Positions 27,040-36,060 of a stretch of DNA of 64,000 nt are shown here, in pieces. Location of the stretch: the NCBI GenBank assembly GCA_021561035.1, contig CP067346.1, positions 2,449,001 through 2,513,000 of the forward strand. Reading direction: 5' to 3'. The notes under the pieces are model-generated. The model was given only the letters and a program-made list of their open reading frames with translations, was not told the DNA's origin and searched no databases. The position numbers and the translations under genes are program-made. The stretch is from Clostridioides sp. ES-S-0054-01. GTDB taxonomy: Bacteria; Bacillota; Clostridia; Peptostreptococcales; Peptostreptococcaceae. Each line of letters starts with the position of its first letter. The first letter of the stretch is position 1.

Positions 27040-27585
27040 CTAAGCCTTATTTGTTACTTTATTTTTTCTTGTTAAAAAAGCATACATTTTTTCTGTTATT
27101 ATACCTCTTATAAAAATTACAATTAGACCAACTATAAAATACCACAATGCCAGTGTAGTAGTTTCTTTACCCAAAGTAGTCAAACCTGCTGATATTCCCA
27201 ACCATACAAAAAGTTCTCCTGCATTTGCATGTGGAAAAAGCCCTGTAATTGGATGTACAAATGAAACTGCTGCATCATAAAATCCTGCTTTATGTTCTTC
27301 TTTTAAAAATCTACCAAATGTATAACACATAGGATTTCCTAAGAAAAATACCGATACTAGTGGAAGTAGAATATATCTTGTAAAAGAATTTTTTCCTAGT
27401 TTAGAAGCCCAATTATTAACTCTTTCTTCACCAATTATCTTAATCAAAGAATTAATAGCTACCATTAATACAATTAGCGTTGGAAGAGTACCTGAAACAA
27501 GACCTACAAATTGTTCTCCCCCTTTCTGAAACAAACCAATAAACCACTCTGCACCTTTACTTAGACCTGTAATAACGTTTTCCAT
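27040..27585 (-). CDS. srlA: PTS glucitol/sorbitol-family IIC component
   Basis: A 181-residue integral membrane protein of the EIIC-GUT family with N-terminal ENVITGLSKGAEWFIGLFQKGG and the signature LPLVSVFFLGNPMCYTFGRFLKEE. With IIBC it forms the membrane channel. First gene of the operon. The upstream region holds poor -35 elements around an AT-rich -10 (TATAAT near 27682), which would suit an activator-dependent promoter. Confidence 0.93.
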   Translation of the reverse strand: MENVITGLSKGAEWFIGLFQKGGEQFVGLVSGTLPTLIVLMVAINSLIKIIGEERVNNWASKLGKNSFTRYILLPLVSVFFLGNPMCYTFGRFLKEEHKAGFYDAAVSFVHPITGLFPHANAGELFVWLGISAGLTTLGKETTTLALWYFIVGLIVIFIRGIITEKMYAFLTRKNKVTNKA

Positions 27586-27902
27586 AAAATTATAACCTCC
27601 CTATAATATTTTTAAATTTTTAATTTTACTACTCACCATAAATTTTACAAATTACTTCTTTTTTCTGTACTATACGATATTATTATAAATGTTTTTTTAT
27701 TAATATCATTTTAATATAATATTTTTGATAAATAAATACACCTTTTTTCAACTTTATAAAGGAAAAAATTGTACTAATTAGAATTTTCAGAAATATACAA
27801 ATTTTATTTCGACTATAATTTAAATTCTTCTTAGAAATTTAAGAACTTATTTTTATTTCTTTTATTATTAAAATTATCTAAATCTGATAAAAATAAAAAA
27901 AC

Positions 27903-27930
27903 AGATGCCCTTTTATAAGCATCTATTTTT
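27903..27930. terminator. Short terminator hairpin
   Basis: AGATGC (27903-27908) pairs with GCATCT (27919-27924) with poly-T tracts on both strands. It lies between the glucitol PTS and the M20 hydrolase, with the AraC remnant in between, and can stop minus-strand transcripts from upstream. Confidence 0.6.
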
Positions 27931-28002
27931 TAATCAAATTATTTTTTAGTTTTCTTATAGATTATTTTATAGATATATAAGTATCAATTTATTTTTTTGA
28001 GC

Positions 28003-28190
28003 TTAGAAACCAAGTACCCATATATATTCATAAGTTTTATCTAAATTATCTAAGATACCACTTCTCATAACTATGAACTTCAATCCCTACTAAATGCTTC
28101 TGAAGATTCAAATCCACTACCAATAGCTATATCTATCACCTTTTTATCACTATACTAAAATATTATAGCTAATTCAATACGACAAATAAA
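28003..28190 (-). pseudogene. Remnant of an AraC-family regulator with GyrI-like domain
   Basis: Translating 28190-28083 on the minus strand gives a decayed AraC HTH end: RIELAIIF, a stop, then YSDKKVIDIAIGSGFESSEA and FSRD, followed by stops. The helix-turn-helix signature IDIA-x-x-SGFES-x-EAFSR is unmistakable. After a change of frame, 28068-28003 reads MRSGILDNLDKTYEYIWVLGF, resembling the end of the GyrI-like effector-binding domain found in such regulators. There are several stops, a frameshift and missing middle parts, so it is a dead fragment. The usual gene would be over 800 bases. Confidence 0.7.
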
Positions 28191-28351
28191 AACTTTCAGA
28201 TGATTTATATAGTCTAATTATTTAAAATGATTAAATACATTTTTTATTCAACAAAATCGAAAAAAATCAGACAGTACCTTTAATTGATTTTATGATTCGA
28301 ACTGTTATCATTCATGATATTTTGTGCTACAAATTAAAGATAGTCTATACG

Positions 28352-29488
28352 CTACTCTTCTTTCATTTTTTTCAATAACTCTGGATTTTCAAATAAATTA
28401 AATCCTGTTAAAGCTAATATTTTTATACCATCAATTACTCTATCTTTTGCATATGAATTTATAGAAGCCTCTAAAAATTCTTTTGTATGTATTTCTTCTC
28501 CATTTTCAGAAAACTTCATCAAAGGATGTATACACGGTATTATTTGACTTAAATTTCCCATATCTGTTGAACCTAACATTACTTGCTCATCTTCATATAT
28601 ACTAAATTCTTCCATTACCTTTGTAAATATACCTGCCAAAACTTTATTTTCATTTAATCCTTGACAAGTTGGCTCAAAGTGATAAAACTCAAGCTCACAT
28701 CCAGTGGCTATTGCAGCACCTCTAGCACAATTTTTCACTTTTTCTACTACTTCATCAAAGTAATCTTGTTCTTTTGCTCTTATCTCTAGTCTTACTTTTC
28801 CCATATCAGGTATTACGTTTGCAGCAGTACCTGCTTCTAGAATAATACCGTGTATTCTCGTTCCATCTACTAGCTGTTGTCTCAGTGCATTTATATTGTT
28901 ATATAGTAGTACTACTGCATCTAGGGCATTTATTCCGTTATATGGCTTAGCTCCTGCATGAGATGCTTTTCCAGTAAATATGAAATCTAGACCTCCTATT
29001 GCTATAATTTCTGGTGTTACACAAGTTTTGGAATTTGGATGTATCATCATTGCTACATCATAGCCATCAAATACCCCATGTTCTATCAAGTAAGGCTTTC
29101 CATCTCCAGTTTCTTCAGCAGGTGTTCCGATTATACTTACTTCCCCTTTGTAAGTATCCAGTATACTTGAAAGAGCTATTCCAGCTCCAACTCCCATAGA
29201 TGCTATTAAATGATGCCCACATGCATGACCATTACCTGGAAGAGCATCGTATTCTGCAATAAATGCTATTCTTGGACCATCGCCATTTTTCTTGGTTGCT
29301 TTAAAAGCTGTATCCATACCTGCCAATTTTTCCTCAACCTCAAAACCCTCTTCTCTTAAAAAATCTGCTATTTTTTTAGCAGATTTATATTCTTGTAAAG
29401 CAATTTCTGGTTCATCATATAAAGATTGACATAGCTCTAAAATTTTTTCTTTCTTTAAATCCGCTACTTGTATTATTTTTTCTTTCAT
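28352..29488 (-). CDS. M20-family amidohydrolase / peptidase
   Basis: A 378-residue metal-dependent amidohydrolase of the M20 AbgB/HipO-like group that cleaves an N-acyl or N-aminoacyl amide to free an amino acid. Metal ligands are visible in GHACGHHLIASMG (about 90-100), the catalytic Glu in EETGDGK near 130, and HASHAGAKPYNGINA is in the dimerisation domain. I take ATG 29488 as start after GGGAGG. By context it could feed an amino acid to the aminotransferase encoded at 31432. It is separated from the MFS gene by 660 bases, so it may have its own promoter. Confidence 0.88.
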   Translation of the reverse strand: MKEKIIQVADLKKEKILELCQSLYDEPEIALQEYKSAKKIADFLREEGFEVEEKLAGMDTAFKATKKNGDGPRIAFIAEYDALPGNGHACGHHLIASMGVGAGIALSSILDTYKGEVSIIGTPAEETGDGKPYLIEHGVFDGYDVAMMIHPNSKTCVTPEIIAIGGLDFIFTGKASHAGAKPYNGINALDAVVLLYNNINALRQQLVDGTRIHGIILEAGTAANVIPDMGKVRLEIRAKEQDYFDEVVEKVKNCARGAAIATGCELEFYHFEPTCQGLNENKVLAGIFTKVMEEFSIYEDEQVMLGSTDMGNLSQIIPCIHPLMKFSENGEEIHTKEFLEASINSYAKDRVIDGIKILALTGFNLFENPELLKKMKEE

Positions 29489-30148
29489 ATTAACCCTACC
29501 TCCCACTAAATTTATTTAGTAATTCTTATATCCTATATATAACTTTAATTTAACTCATGCTTATTCTCTTTTAGGCATCTATTTTCCCCAAATTCAGCAT
29601 TTCTTACATCCAAATCTATAGGATTAAAAGTTCTATCGTTCCTTTTTATTCCATCTTTTTCTGTCTTAGATAATCATATCTAAACATAAATTTATAAACT
29701 TTTTAACAATGTGTGTTTGAGCAATAATCAAACAAGATAAATTGGAATACATATAATGAAAAGCCTGAAATTGTTACTATATAAATAGTACAATATATAT
29801 TTGTTAACATATAATTAAATAATATCTAGTTAGATTTTAAATTTTCGTATTTATTATGAGGTATAAAATTGAGCACAACTACCATCTAGTTTTGAAATCC
29901 TTTTAAAATTTAAATTAAATAGGTTTATGTAAATATGCAAATAGATAATAATTGCTACTCAATTTTATACCTTCAGGGGTAACTTTATGCTAAAGCCTAG
30001 AAAACTTGATAACATTTTTATTTTTACACTTTATTATCTAAACATTATTATAAAACTTAATCTATTTATATTTTTCATGTTATCTATACAATCATATTCA
30101 TCAAAATAAGTATTATATTTACATATACTTAATCTCCAAATTGAATAT
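29489..30148. other. 660-base intergenic region with a long inverted repeat
   Basis: This gap between the MFS transporter and the M20 hydrolase contains a 15-bp perfect inverted repeat (29859-29873 and 29958-29972, listed separately) and a 41-codon minus-strand open stretch (about 29560-29690; residues include NPIDLDVRNAEFGENRC) without a start or ribosome binding site. It may be a gene remnant. No promoter is obvious. Confidence 0.4.
29859..29972. repeat. 15-bp perfect inverted repeat spaced by 84 bases
   Basis: AGGTATAAAATTGAG (29859-29873) and CTCAATTTTATACCT (29958-29972) could form a 114-base stem-loop or be the ends of a decayed small mobile element. The interior has no convincing ORF. 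Confidence 0.5.
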
Positions 30149-31408
30149 TTAAGCTTCTAATTTACTTGCTCTTCTCTTCTTAACCTTTAATATATATAAA
30201 CAAGATAGTATCCCAATAACTAGAATTGCTATCTGGAATATAAATGTGTATGTGTAACCTTTATTACCATAAGTATCTATCCAATGTCCTATTAATGCAA
30301 ATTGGAATACATCTGGTGAAAATCCTAAAGCTGCAGCTATACCTATAGTAGTTGCTGAATATTTAACTGGAACTTTTACTTCATCTTGGACTGCATAGTA
30401 AATACCTTTTCCCATGTAACCTAATATACCTACTACAAATGTTAGAGCTATGAATATAGTCATTGGAGTTGATGCAGGTAATACTAGGAATAAAACTATT
30501 ACTGCTATACCAAATACATATATTGGTAAAAGTACTTTTGTAGGAGATTTTAATTTGTCTGCACAATATCCTCCAAATGGTGCTCCAAATAATTTTAGAC
30601 CATGCTGTCTTATTATTGCTAATGCACCAGATAGTGCCACAGAACCTCCGAGTACTGATGTTATATATGGTGTAAAATAAGACATTGTAACTGTAAATGA
30701 ATATACACAGAATATGCTTATACCTACTAGCCAAGTATTTAGTGATTTTAGTACTGTCATAAAATCACCAGCAGACATTTTTTCACTTGCTTCCTCTTTT
30801 TCTTCATTAGTATCTACATCTTTAATTACAAACCATAATACTGGACACATCGCTATTGATAATATTCCTAAAGATATCATTACCCATCTCATACCCAATG
30901 TTGGAGTTGCAAAGCATGTATAAATATATAAGAATATTGCTCCCATTACTACTCCAGAAACTCCAACCATAGCTTCATTAAATCCATAAACTTTACCTTG
31001 ATTATCTTTTCCTATAACTCTAAGTATCTTTACCATAGAAGGATAGTTCATAACTAATGATGTGATTGCACAACCTACCCAAGTCACAACTGCAAATGGA
31101 TAGTTCATATTAAATGCAAATAAAAATGATACTACTCCATTAAGAAACACAGAACCTAAAATTATCTTTCTATAATCAAATCTATCTGCTAGCCAACCTC
31201 CTATAGGAGCTCCAAATATATTTCCTAATCCATAAATTGTAAGTAAAAAACCAAGTTGAGTGTTTGTACATTCTAATGCTTTTAGGATTGGGTCATATAA
31301 TGTATATTGGATAAATGGTATAATATAAACTAATTCCCAAGATATTGCTATAATAACAAGTTGAAATATTAACTTTCCAAACTTTATACCGTTTCCTTTT
31401 TCTCCCAT
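30149..31408 (-). CDS. MFS transporter
   Basis: A 419-residue, twelve-helix major facilitator with the loop 2-3 signature GGWLADRFDYRKII (about 75-90) and a related GGYCADKLKSPTKV between helices 8 and 9. N-terminal part begins MGEKGNGIKFGKL. The family resembles organic-anion or phosphate-ester:H+ symporters; the substrate cannot be read. Lying between the aminotransferase and the amidohydrolase genes, it probably imports the compound the operon degrades. Start ATG 31408, seven bases after GAGGG. Confidence 0.88.
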   Translation of the reverse strand: MGEKGNGIKFGKLIFQLVIIAISWELVYIIPFIQYTLYDPILKALECTNTQLGFLLTIYGLGNIFGAPIGGWLADRFDYRKIILGSVFLNGVVSFLFAFNMNYPFAVVTWVGCAITSLVMNYPSMVKILRVIGKDNQGKVYGFNEAMVGVSGVVMGAIFLYIYTCFATPTLGMRWVMISLGILSIAMCPVLWFVIKDVDTNEEKEEASEKMSAGDFMTVLKSLNTWLVGISIFCVYSFTVTMSYFTPYITSVLGGSVALSGALAIIRQHGLKLFGAPFGGYCADKLKSPTKVLLPIYVFGIAVIVLFLVLPASTPMTIFIALTFVVGILGYMGKGIYYAVQDEVKVPVKYSATTIGIAAALGFSPDVFQFALIGHWIDTYGNKGYTYTFIFQIAILVIGILSCLYILKVKKRRASKLEA

Positions 31409-31431
31409 ATTCAAACCCTCACTTTTTATAT

Positions 31432-32640
31432 TTATTCACAAGCATAATTGAGTTCTTTTTTTATAACTTCTGCAAGTATCTCAACACCTTTAACAATTTG
31501 TTCCTCTGACATTGTTGTATAGTTAAGTCTCATAGTATTTTTTGGACCATTATTTGCAAAGAAGGATTCTCCAGAGACATAAGCAACTCCAGCATCAATA
31601 GCTTTATCTAATAAATCATCTACATTTATGCTTTCAGGAAGTTCTACCCATATAAACATTCCTCCATCTGGCTCTGTATATTTAGCTTCCTCTGGGAAGT
31701 GTTTCTTCATAGCATCTAGCATCAATAAGCATCTCTTTTTATACTCTGCTCTTATTTTTTCTATATGTTCATTTAAGTTATATTTCTTCAAAAATTCTAG
31801 TACTTGTACTTGAGAAAATTGATTTGACTGTAAATCTACACCTTGTTTTAAAAGTTCTGCCTTATCTATGAGGTCTACATTACCGCACATCCAAGCAACT
31901 CTGAATCCTGGACACAATACCTTTGAAAATGACCCTAGATACAATACTTTATCTTTAGTATCAAGAGATTTAAGTGTAGGCAGAGGCTCTGGTGTAAATC
32001 TTATTTCTCCATAAGGATTATCTTCTATTACTATGACATCATATTTATTTACAACTTCCATAAAATTTTTTCTTCTTTGTAAAGACCATGTTTTTCCTGT
32101 AGGATTTTGAAATGTTGGTATTACATAGATTACTTTTATATCAGAATTTTCAGATAATATTTTTTCTAAATCATCTGTTACCATTCCTTCTTCGTCTGTA
32201 TCTACCCCTAAAAAATCACATTCATAAGGTCTAAATGCATTTATTGCACCTAAGTAACTTGGATTCTCTGTAACTACTACATCCCCCTTTTCCAATAAAA
32301 TCATAGCACTAAGAGCTATACCTTGTTGTGACCCAGTAGTTATTATGATATTTTCTGCTTTTGTATCAATATTTTCCTCTTCCTTCATTCTTTTTACTAG
32401 TAGCTCTAATAACTCATCTTCACCTTTAGTAGGTCCATACGCTAGGGCAAATTTTCCTCTTTCATTAAGTACTTTTTGAGTTATTTCACTTATCTCTTCT
32501 ATTGGAAATAAATTTGGGTCAGGAAGCCCTGCAGCAAAAGATATAACCGTTCCACCACTTGCTACCTTCTGAGCTATTTTCTTTTGAGAATCTCTTATCG
32601 CTGAAGCTTTTACCATATCCATTCTTTTTGCATATTTCAT
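31432..32640 (-). CDS. PLP-dependent aminotransferase (class I/II, LysN/AAT-like)
   Basis: A 402-residue fold-type I aminotransferase of the group close to 2-aminoadipate / branched-chain and aromatic aminotransferases (VISFAAGLPDPNLFP at the N-terminus). The PLP lysine is in YLGSFSKVLCPGFRVAW. IYVIPTFQNPTG and IVIEDNPYGEIRF mark cofactor contacts. It has no N-terminal HTH, so it is an enzyme, not a MocR regulator. It should turn an amino acid into its 2-oxoacid, the substrate of the oxidoreductase encoded upstream. AAGGAGG before the ATG. Confidence 0.88.
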   Translation of the reverse strand: MKYAKRMDMVKASAIRDSQKKIAQKVASGGTVISFAAGLPDPNLFPIEEISEITQKVLNERGKFALAYGPTKGEDELLELLVKRMKEEENIDTKAENIIITTGSQQGIALSAMILLEKGDVVVTENPSYLGAINAFRPYECDFLGVDTDEEGMVTDDLEKILSENSDIKVIYVIPTFQNPTGKTWSLQRRKNFMEVVNKYDVIVIEDNPYGEIRFTPEPLPTLKSLDTKDKVLYLGSFSKVLCPGFRVAWMCGNVDLIDKAELLKQGVDLQSNQFSQVQVLEFLKKYNLNEHIEKIRAEYKKRCLLMLDAMKKHFPEEAKYTEPDGGMFIWVELPESINVDDLLDKAIDAGVAYVSGESFFANNGPKNTMRLNYTTMSEEQIVKGVEILAEVIKKELNYACE

Positions 32641-32669
32641 AATACTTTATCCTCCTTAATAATAATTTC

Positions 32670-33563
32670 TTATTGTGATGCTAGGCACGCTAATGCTATT
32701 GAATTTATTTTAATTTCAGCTGTATCAGAACGTGAACCTAAAATTATTGGATTTGTTGCTCCTAAAACTATACCTGCCCACTTAGCTTTATTAAATCTAA
32801 GCCATGACTTTCCTAGTATATTTCCTGCTTCTATATTTGGAAATACTAGTAAGTCAACATCACCAGCAATATTACTTTTAATACCTTTATGTTCTGCTGC
32901 ATGTGCATCAAATGCTACATCAAATGCTATTGGACCTTCCACTATACAATTTGGTATTTCTCCCGTTTTTTCCATTTCCACAAGTAGGTTTGCATCCACT
33001 GTAGATTGTATCTTAGGGTCTACCATTTCATTTGCAGTAAGTATTGCAGTTTTAGGATTTTCCATGCCTATACTTTTCATAGTAAGAAGTGCATTTATCA
33101 TTATATCCTTTTTTTGATTTAAATTTGGTGATACATTTATTCCACTATCAGTACAATAAAGAAGTTTGTGATATTGAGGTAATTCATATACTGCAAGTAA
33201 ACTCAATAATCTTCCCGTTCTAAGACCATTTTCTTTATTTAATATAGCTCTCATATAGACACTTGTATTTACTAATCCCTTCATAAGAACTTTAGCTTCC
33301 TTATTCTTAACCATTTCCACAGCTTTTTTAACTGATTCATAAGGATTTTGACACCCTATTATTTCATGACCTTTTAATCCGATTTCTCTCGATATATTTT
33401 CTATTTTATCTTTATCTCCTACAAGAATTGGCTTTATAATATTTAAATCTGTCGCTGATTTAACAGCCTTTAATACTTCTTTGTCTTCGGCAACAGCAAC
33501 ACTTACAATAACAGGTTCAAGCTTTTTAGCTTCTTCCAATAAATTGTTAAAATCTTTTAACAT
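32670..33563 (-). CDS. ptb: Phosphate butyryltransferase (phosphotransacylase family)
   Basis: A 297-residue acyl-CoA:phosphate acyltransferase: acyl-CoA + Pi to acyl-phosphate + CoA. Family marks: VLMKGLVNTSVYMRAILN near 90-110, CTDSGINVSPN, and a C-terminal NPIILGSRSD. Length is normal for Ptb (about 300). It overlaps in function with butyrate kinase 18 bases upstream. In this operon the natural acyl group may be branched (isobutyryl, isovaleryl) or aromatic rather than butyryl, inferred from the ketoacid oxidoreductase partner. Confidence 0.92.
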   Translation of the reverse strand: MLKDFNNLLEEAKKLEPVIVSVAVAEDKEVLKAVKSATDLNIIKPILVGDKDKIENISREIGLKGHEIIGCQNPYESVKKAVEMVKNKEAKVLMKGLVNTSVYMRAILNKENGLRTGRLLSLLAVYELPQYHKLLYCTDSGINVSPNLNQKKDIMINALLTMKSIGMENPKTAILTANEMVDPKIQSTVDANLLVEMEKTGEIPNCIVEGPIAFDVAFDAHAAEHKGIKSNIAGDVDLLVFPNIEAGNILGKSWLRFNKAKWAGIVLGATNPIILGSRSDTAEIKINSIALACLASQ

Positions 33564-33580
33564 ACTCTTTCTCCTAAATA

Positions 33581-34639
33581 TTAATAAGTTTTTGCTATCT
33601 CTTCTCCATTAAGTACTCTAAGAGCTCCAAGAGCAAGTGCTTCCATTTCCATCTCTCCTGGTACTATCTCTATTGGAGCTAGATATGAAACTTTTTCTAT
33701 GACTCCTTTAACTACCATTTCTGAATGAGATATCCCTCCTGTTAAAATAACTCTATCTACATTACCTGAAAGTGAAGCTCCATACATGGAAATTTCTTTT
33801 GCTACTTGATAAATAAATGCATCCATTATAAGTTTTGCCTTTTCATCACCATCCTTGATTCTGTTTTCAATTTCTATCATGTCTTTTGTACCTAAGTAGT
33901 CGTACATTCCTCCAATCGAGCTTACTTTTTCGACCATTTCATTATGAGTATATTTTCCAGAGTAACACAATTCTATAAGAGGATATGCAAGCAATCCACC
34001 ACTTCTTTCTGGAGAAAATGGACCATCAGACCTTCCACCACTTCCATCAATCATTTTGCCTTGTTTATGTGCTACAATCGATATTCCTGAACCTAAATGA
34101 GCTACAATAAAGTTATAATCCTCGTATTTTCCACCTAGTTTTTGTGCAATTTTTCTTGAAACAGCCTTATGATTTAATGCATGTAACCAGCTAGCTTTTT
34201 CTATATCTGATATTCCTGTAACTCTTGATACATCATCAAATTCATCTACAGAAACTGGGTCTACTACAAATGATTGTACTCCTATTTCGTCAGCTATAGT
34301 TTTAGCTAATAATGCCCCTAAATTTGATGCATGTTCTCCATTTATTTCATTTCTCATATCCTCAATCATTTCTTCACTCACAGCATAAGTTCCACCTTTT
34401 ATAGCTTTCATAAGTCCACCACGACCAACTACTGCATCAAAAGAATTTATACTATGATTCTCACTACTTAAAATATCCACTATTAATTGTTTTCTATAGC
34501 CATATTCATCAAATACTTTAGCAAAGCTTTTTAAATCTTCTCTTGTATGAGTTATATTTTTTTTCAAAACTTCATTTTTATCTTGAAAAACAGAAATCTT
34601 TGTAGATGTACCACCAGGATTTATTACTAGAATTTTCAA
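33581..34639 (-). CDS. buk: Butyrate (acyl) kinase
   Basis: A 352-residue ASKHA-superfamily kinase: acyl-phosphate + ADP to acid + ATP. The N-terminal phosphate-binding loop is VINPGGTSTKISVF. VAHLGSGISIVAHKQGKMIDGSGG and VILTGGISHSE are further family motifs. I place the start at TTG 34639, five bases after a run of G (GGGGGGG). An ATG at 34672 would put the palindromic operator at 34666-34678 inside the coding region. It is the first gene after the oxidoreductase genes, with its own operator and probably its own promoter. Confidence 0.92.
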   Translation of the reverse strand: MKILVINPGGTSTKISVFQDKNEVLKKNITHTREDLKSFAKVFDEYGYRKQLIVDILSSENHSINSFDAVVGRGGLMKAIKGGTYAVSEEMIEDMRNEINGEHASNLGALLAKTIADEIGVQSFVVDPVSVDEFDDVSRVTGISDIEKASWLHALNHKAVSRKIAQKLGGKYEDYNFIVAHLGSGISIVAHKQGKMIDGSGGRSDGPFSPERSGGLLAYPLIELCYSGKYTHNEMVEKVSSIGGMYDYLGTKDMIEIENRIKDGDEKAKLIMDAFIYQVAKEISMYGASLSGNVDRVILTGGISHSEMVVKGVIEKVSYLAPIEIVPGEMEMEALALGALRVLNGEEIAKTY

Positions 34640-34665
34640 TTTAACCCCCCCTAGTTTTACTATAT

Positions 34666-34727
34666 AGAACATCGTTCTTATATTTTAATCCAAAACCATT
34701 GTTCTGTTATACAGAACGACGTTCTAT
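34666..34727 (-). promoter_or_regulatory. Composite GTTCT/AGAAC operator upstream of buk
   Basis: At 34701-34727 lie GTTCTG-TTATA-CAGAAC (a 17-base palindrome) and, three bases on, GTTCTAT. A second palindrome, AGAACATCGTTCT, is at 34666-34678. The first arrangement is nearly the same as that at 37456-37482 upstream of the oxidoreductase genes. It is probably bound by the IclR regulator encoded at 37649-38416. Confidence 0.7.
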
Positions 34728-34786
34728 ATTTTATTAATTAAATACTAACACATAAAAATAAGTATTTCAATAAATATTTAAAATAT

Positions 34787-35326
34787 TCATTTATAGTCGT
34801 ATCCAGCTTCAAATGCTTCTACATTTTTGGCATTAAACTTGCCTTTCCCTTGATTTTCAAAGTACTCACACATGCCACTTTCAAATTCTTCTTTTGTAAA
34901 TAAATCTAAATTCTTTACCATAGCACCTAGCATACAAATATTAGCAGCTTTTTCATTGCCTAAATTTTGTGCTATTTCAGTAACAGGTACTCTTATAACA
35001 TTAATATCTTCTCTGTATTTTTTATCCTTACTTACTAGTGAGTCATTGACAAACATATAACCATTTGTTTTAATTAAACTTTCATACTTATCTACTGATA
35101 CACTATTCATTCCCAATAATATATCTGGATTTTTTACACAAGGATTTGCAATTTTTTCATCACTTACAACAACATTACAGTTTGCACTTCCACCTCTCAT
35201 CTCGTTTCCATAAGATGGAAACCACGTAATTTTTTTTTCTGCCTTATATGCAACATACATTATAATCTTTCCTGCTGTAAGAACTCCCTGTCCTCCAAAA
35301 CCAGCACATATAATTTCTTTCAACAT
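34787..35326 (-). CDS. 2-oxoacid:ferredoxin oxidoreductase, gamma subunit
   Basis: A 179-residue gamma-type subunit beginning with the family signature ICAGFGGQGVLTAGKII. It also has SYGNEMRGGSANCNVVVS and NICMLGAMVKN. It forms a complex with the alpha, beta and delta subunits encoded just upstream and helps convert a 2-oxoacid + CoA + oxidised ferredoxin to acyl-CoA + CO2 + reduced ferredoxin. The four-gene delta-alpha-beta-gamma order is that of VOR/KOR enzymes. Last gene before a 147-base gap and buk. Confidence 0.92.
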   Translation of the reverse strand: MLKEIICAGFGGQGVLTAGKIIMYVAYKAEKKITWFPSYGNEMRGGSANCNVVVSDEKIANPCVKNPDILLGMNSVSVDKYESLIKTNGYMFVNDSLVSKDKKYREDINVIRVPVTEIAQNLGNEKAANICMLGAMVKNLDLFTKEEFESGMCEYFENQGKGKFNAKNVEAFEAGYDYK

Positions 35327-35338
35327 ATCATTTCCTCC

Positions 35339-36058
35339 CTAACCAATAAATTCTCCAAGTGGATACTTTGGAACAAGTTCATTTTCAATTCTCTTCATAG
35401 CATCTACTGGCTTTAGTCCCCAGTTTGTTGGACATGGTACAAGCACTTCTATTAAGCAAAACCCTTTTTTTTCTTTTTGTTTTTCTAGTGCTTTTTTGAT
35501 GTACCTTTTTGTTGTATTTATTTCTTTAGGGTTAGTTATTGTTCCTCTTGCTAGATATGCTATATCTAAATTTCCCATAACTTTTACAACATCAAATGTT
35601 GAACCGTGTTCTGCGTAATTTCTACCTGATGGAGTAGAAGCTGTGTATTGACCCTCTACAGTAGTTGGAGCCATTTGACCTCCTGTCATTGCAAACATGT
35701 TATTGTTCATAACAAGAAAGATTACATTATCATTTCTAGTAGCAGCTGACATAGTTTCTCCAAGCCCTATTGCATAAGCTCCACCATCTCCAGCTATTGT
35801 AAATATATACTTATCTGGTCTAACTCTTTTCATAGCTGCCATTGCTGCACCCATTTTACCATGAGGAGGGACGACAACATCTACATTCATACTAAATTGA
35901 AACATATGATTACATCCTATATCCGAACATATAATTGTATCTTTACATATATCCATTTCTGTTAATACTTCTCCAATAATTCTATCTACTATAGAATGAC
36001 CACAGCCTCCACAGAACATATTTTCACACATCATTATTGCTGGTGCTTTTTTAGCCAT
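35339..36058 (-). CDS. 2-oxoacid:ferredoxin oxidoreductase, beta (TPP-binding) subunit
   Basis: A 239-residue thiamine-diphosphate-binding subunit. The motif GDGGAYAIG...NNDNVIFLVMNNN-type region (TIAGDGGAYAIGLGET, then VIFLVMNNNMFAMTGGQ) binds TPP and magnesium. MFCGGCGHSIVDR at the N-terminus is typical of KOR/VOR beta chains; only two close cysteines are seen, with a further Cys at IICSDIGC. GGAGG before the ATG, two bases after the alpha subunit stop. Confidence 0.93.
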   Translation of the reverse strand: MAKKAPAIMMCENMFCGGCGHSIVDRIIGEVLTEMDICKDTIICSDIGCNHMFQFSMNVDVVVPPHGKMGAAMAAMKRVRPDKYIFTIAGDGGAYAIGLGETMSAATRNDNVIFLVMNNNMFAMTGGQMAPTTVEGQYTASTPSGRNYAEHGSTFDVVKVMGNLDIAYLARGTITNPKEINTTKRYIKKALEKQKEKKGFCLIEVLVPCPTNWGLKPVDAMKRIENELVPKYPLGEFIG

Positions 36059-36060
36059 AA

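Noticed and set aside
29859..29912. Start of an IS200-type transposase (MRYKIEHNYHLVLKSF on the plus strand)
   Set aside because: Only the short YHLV string resembles TnpA, the frame stops at once, and no further transposase signature or element end could be shown.
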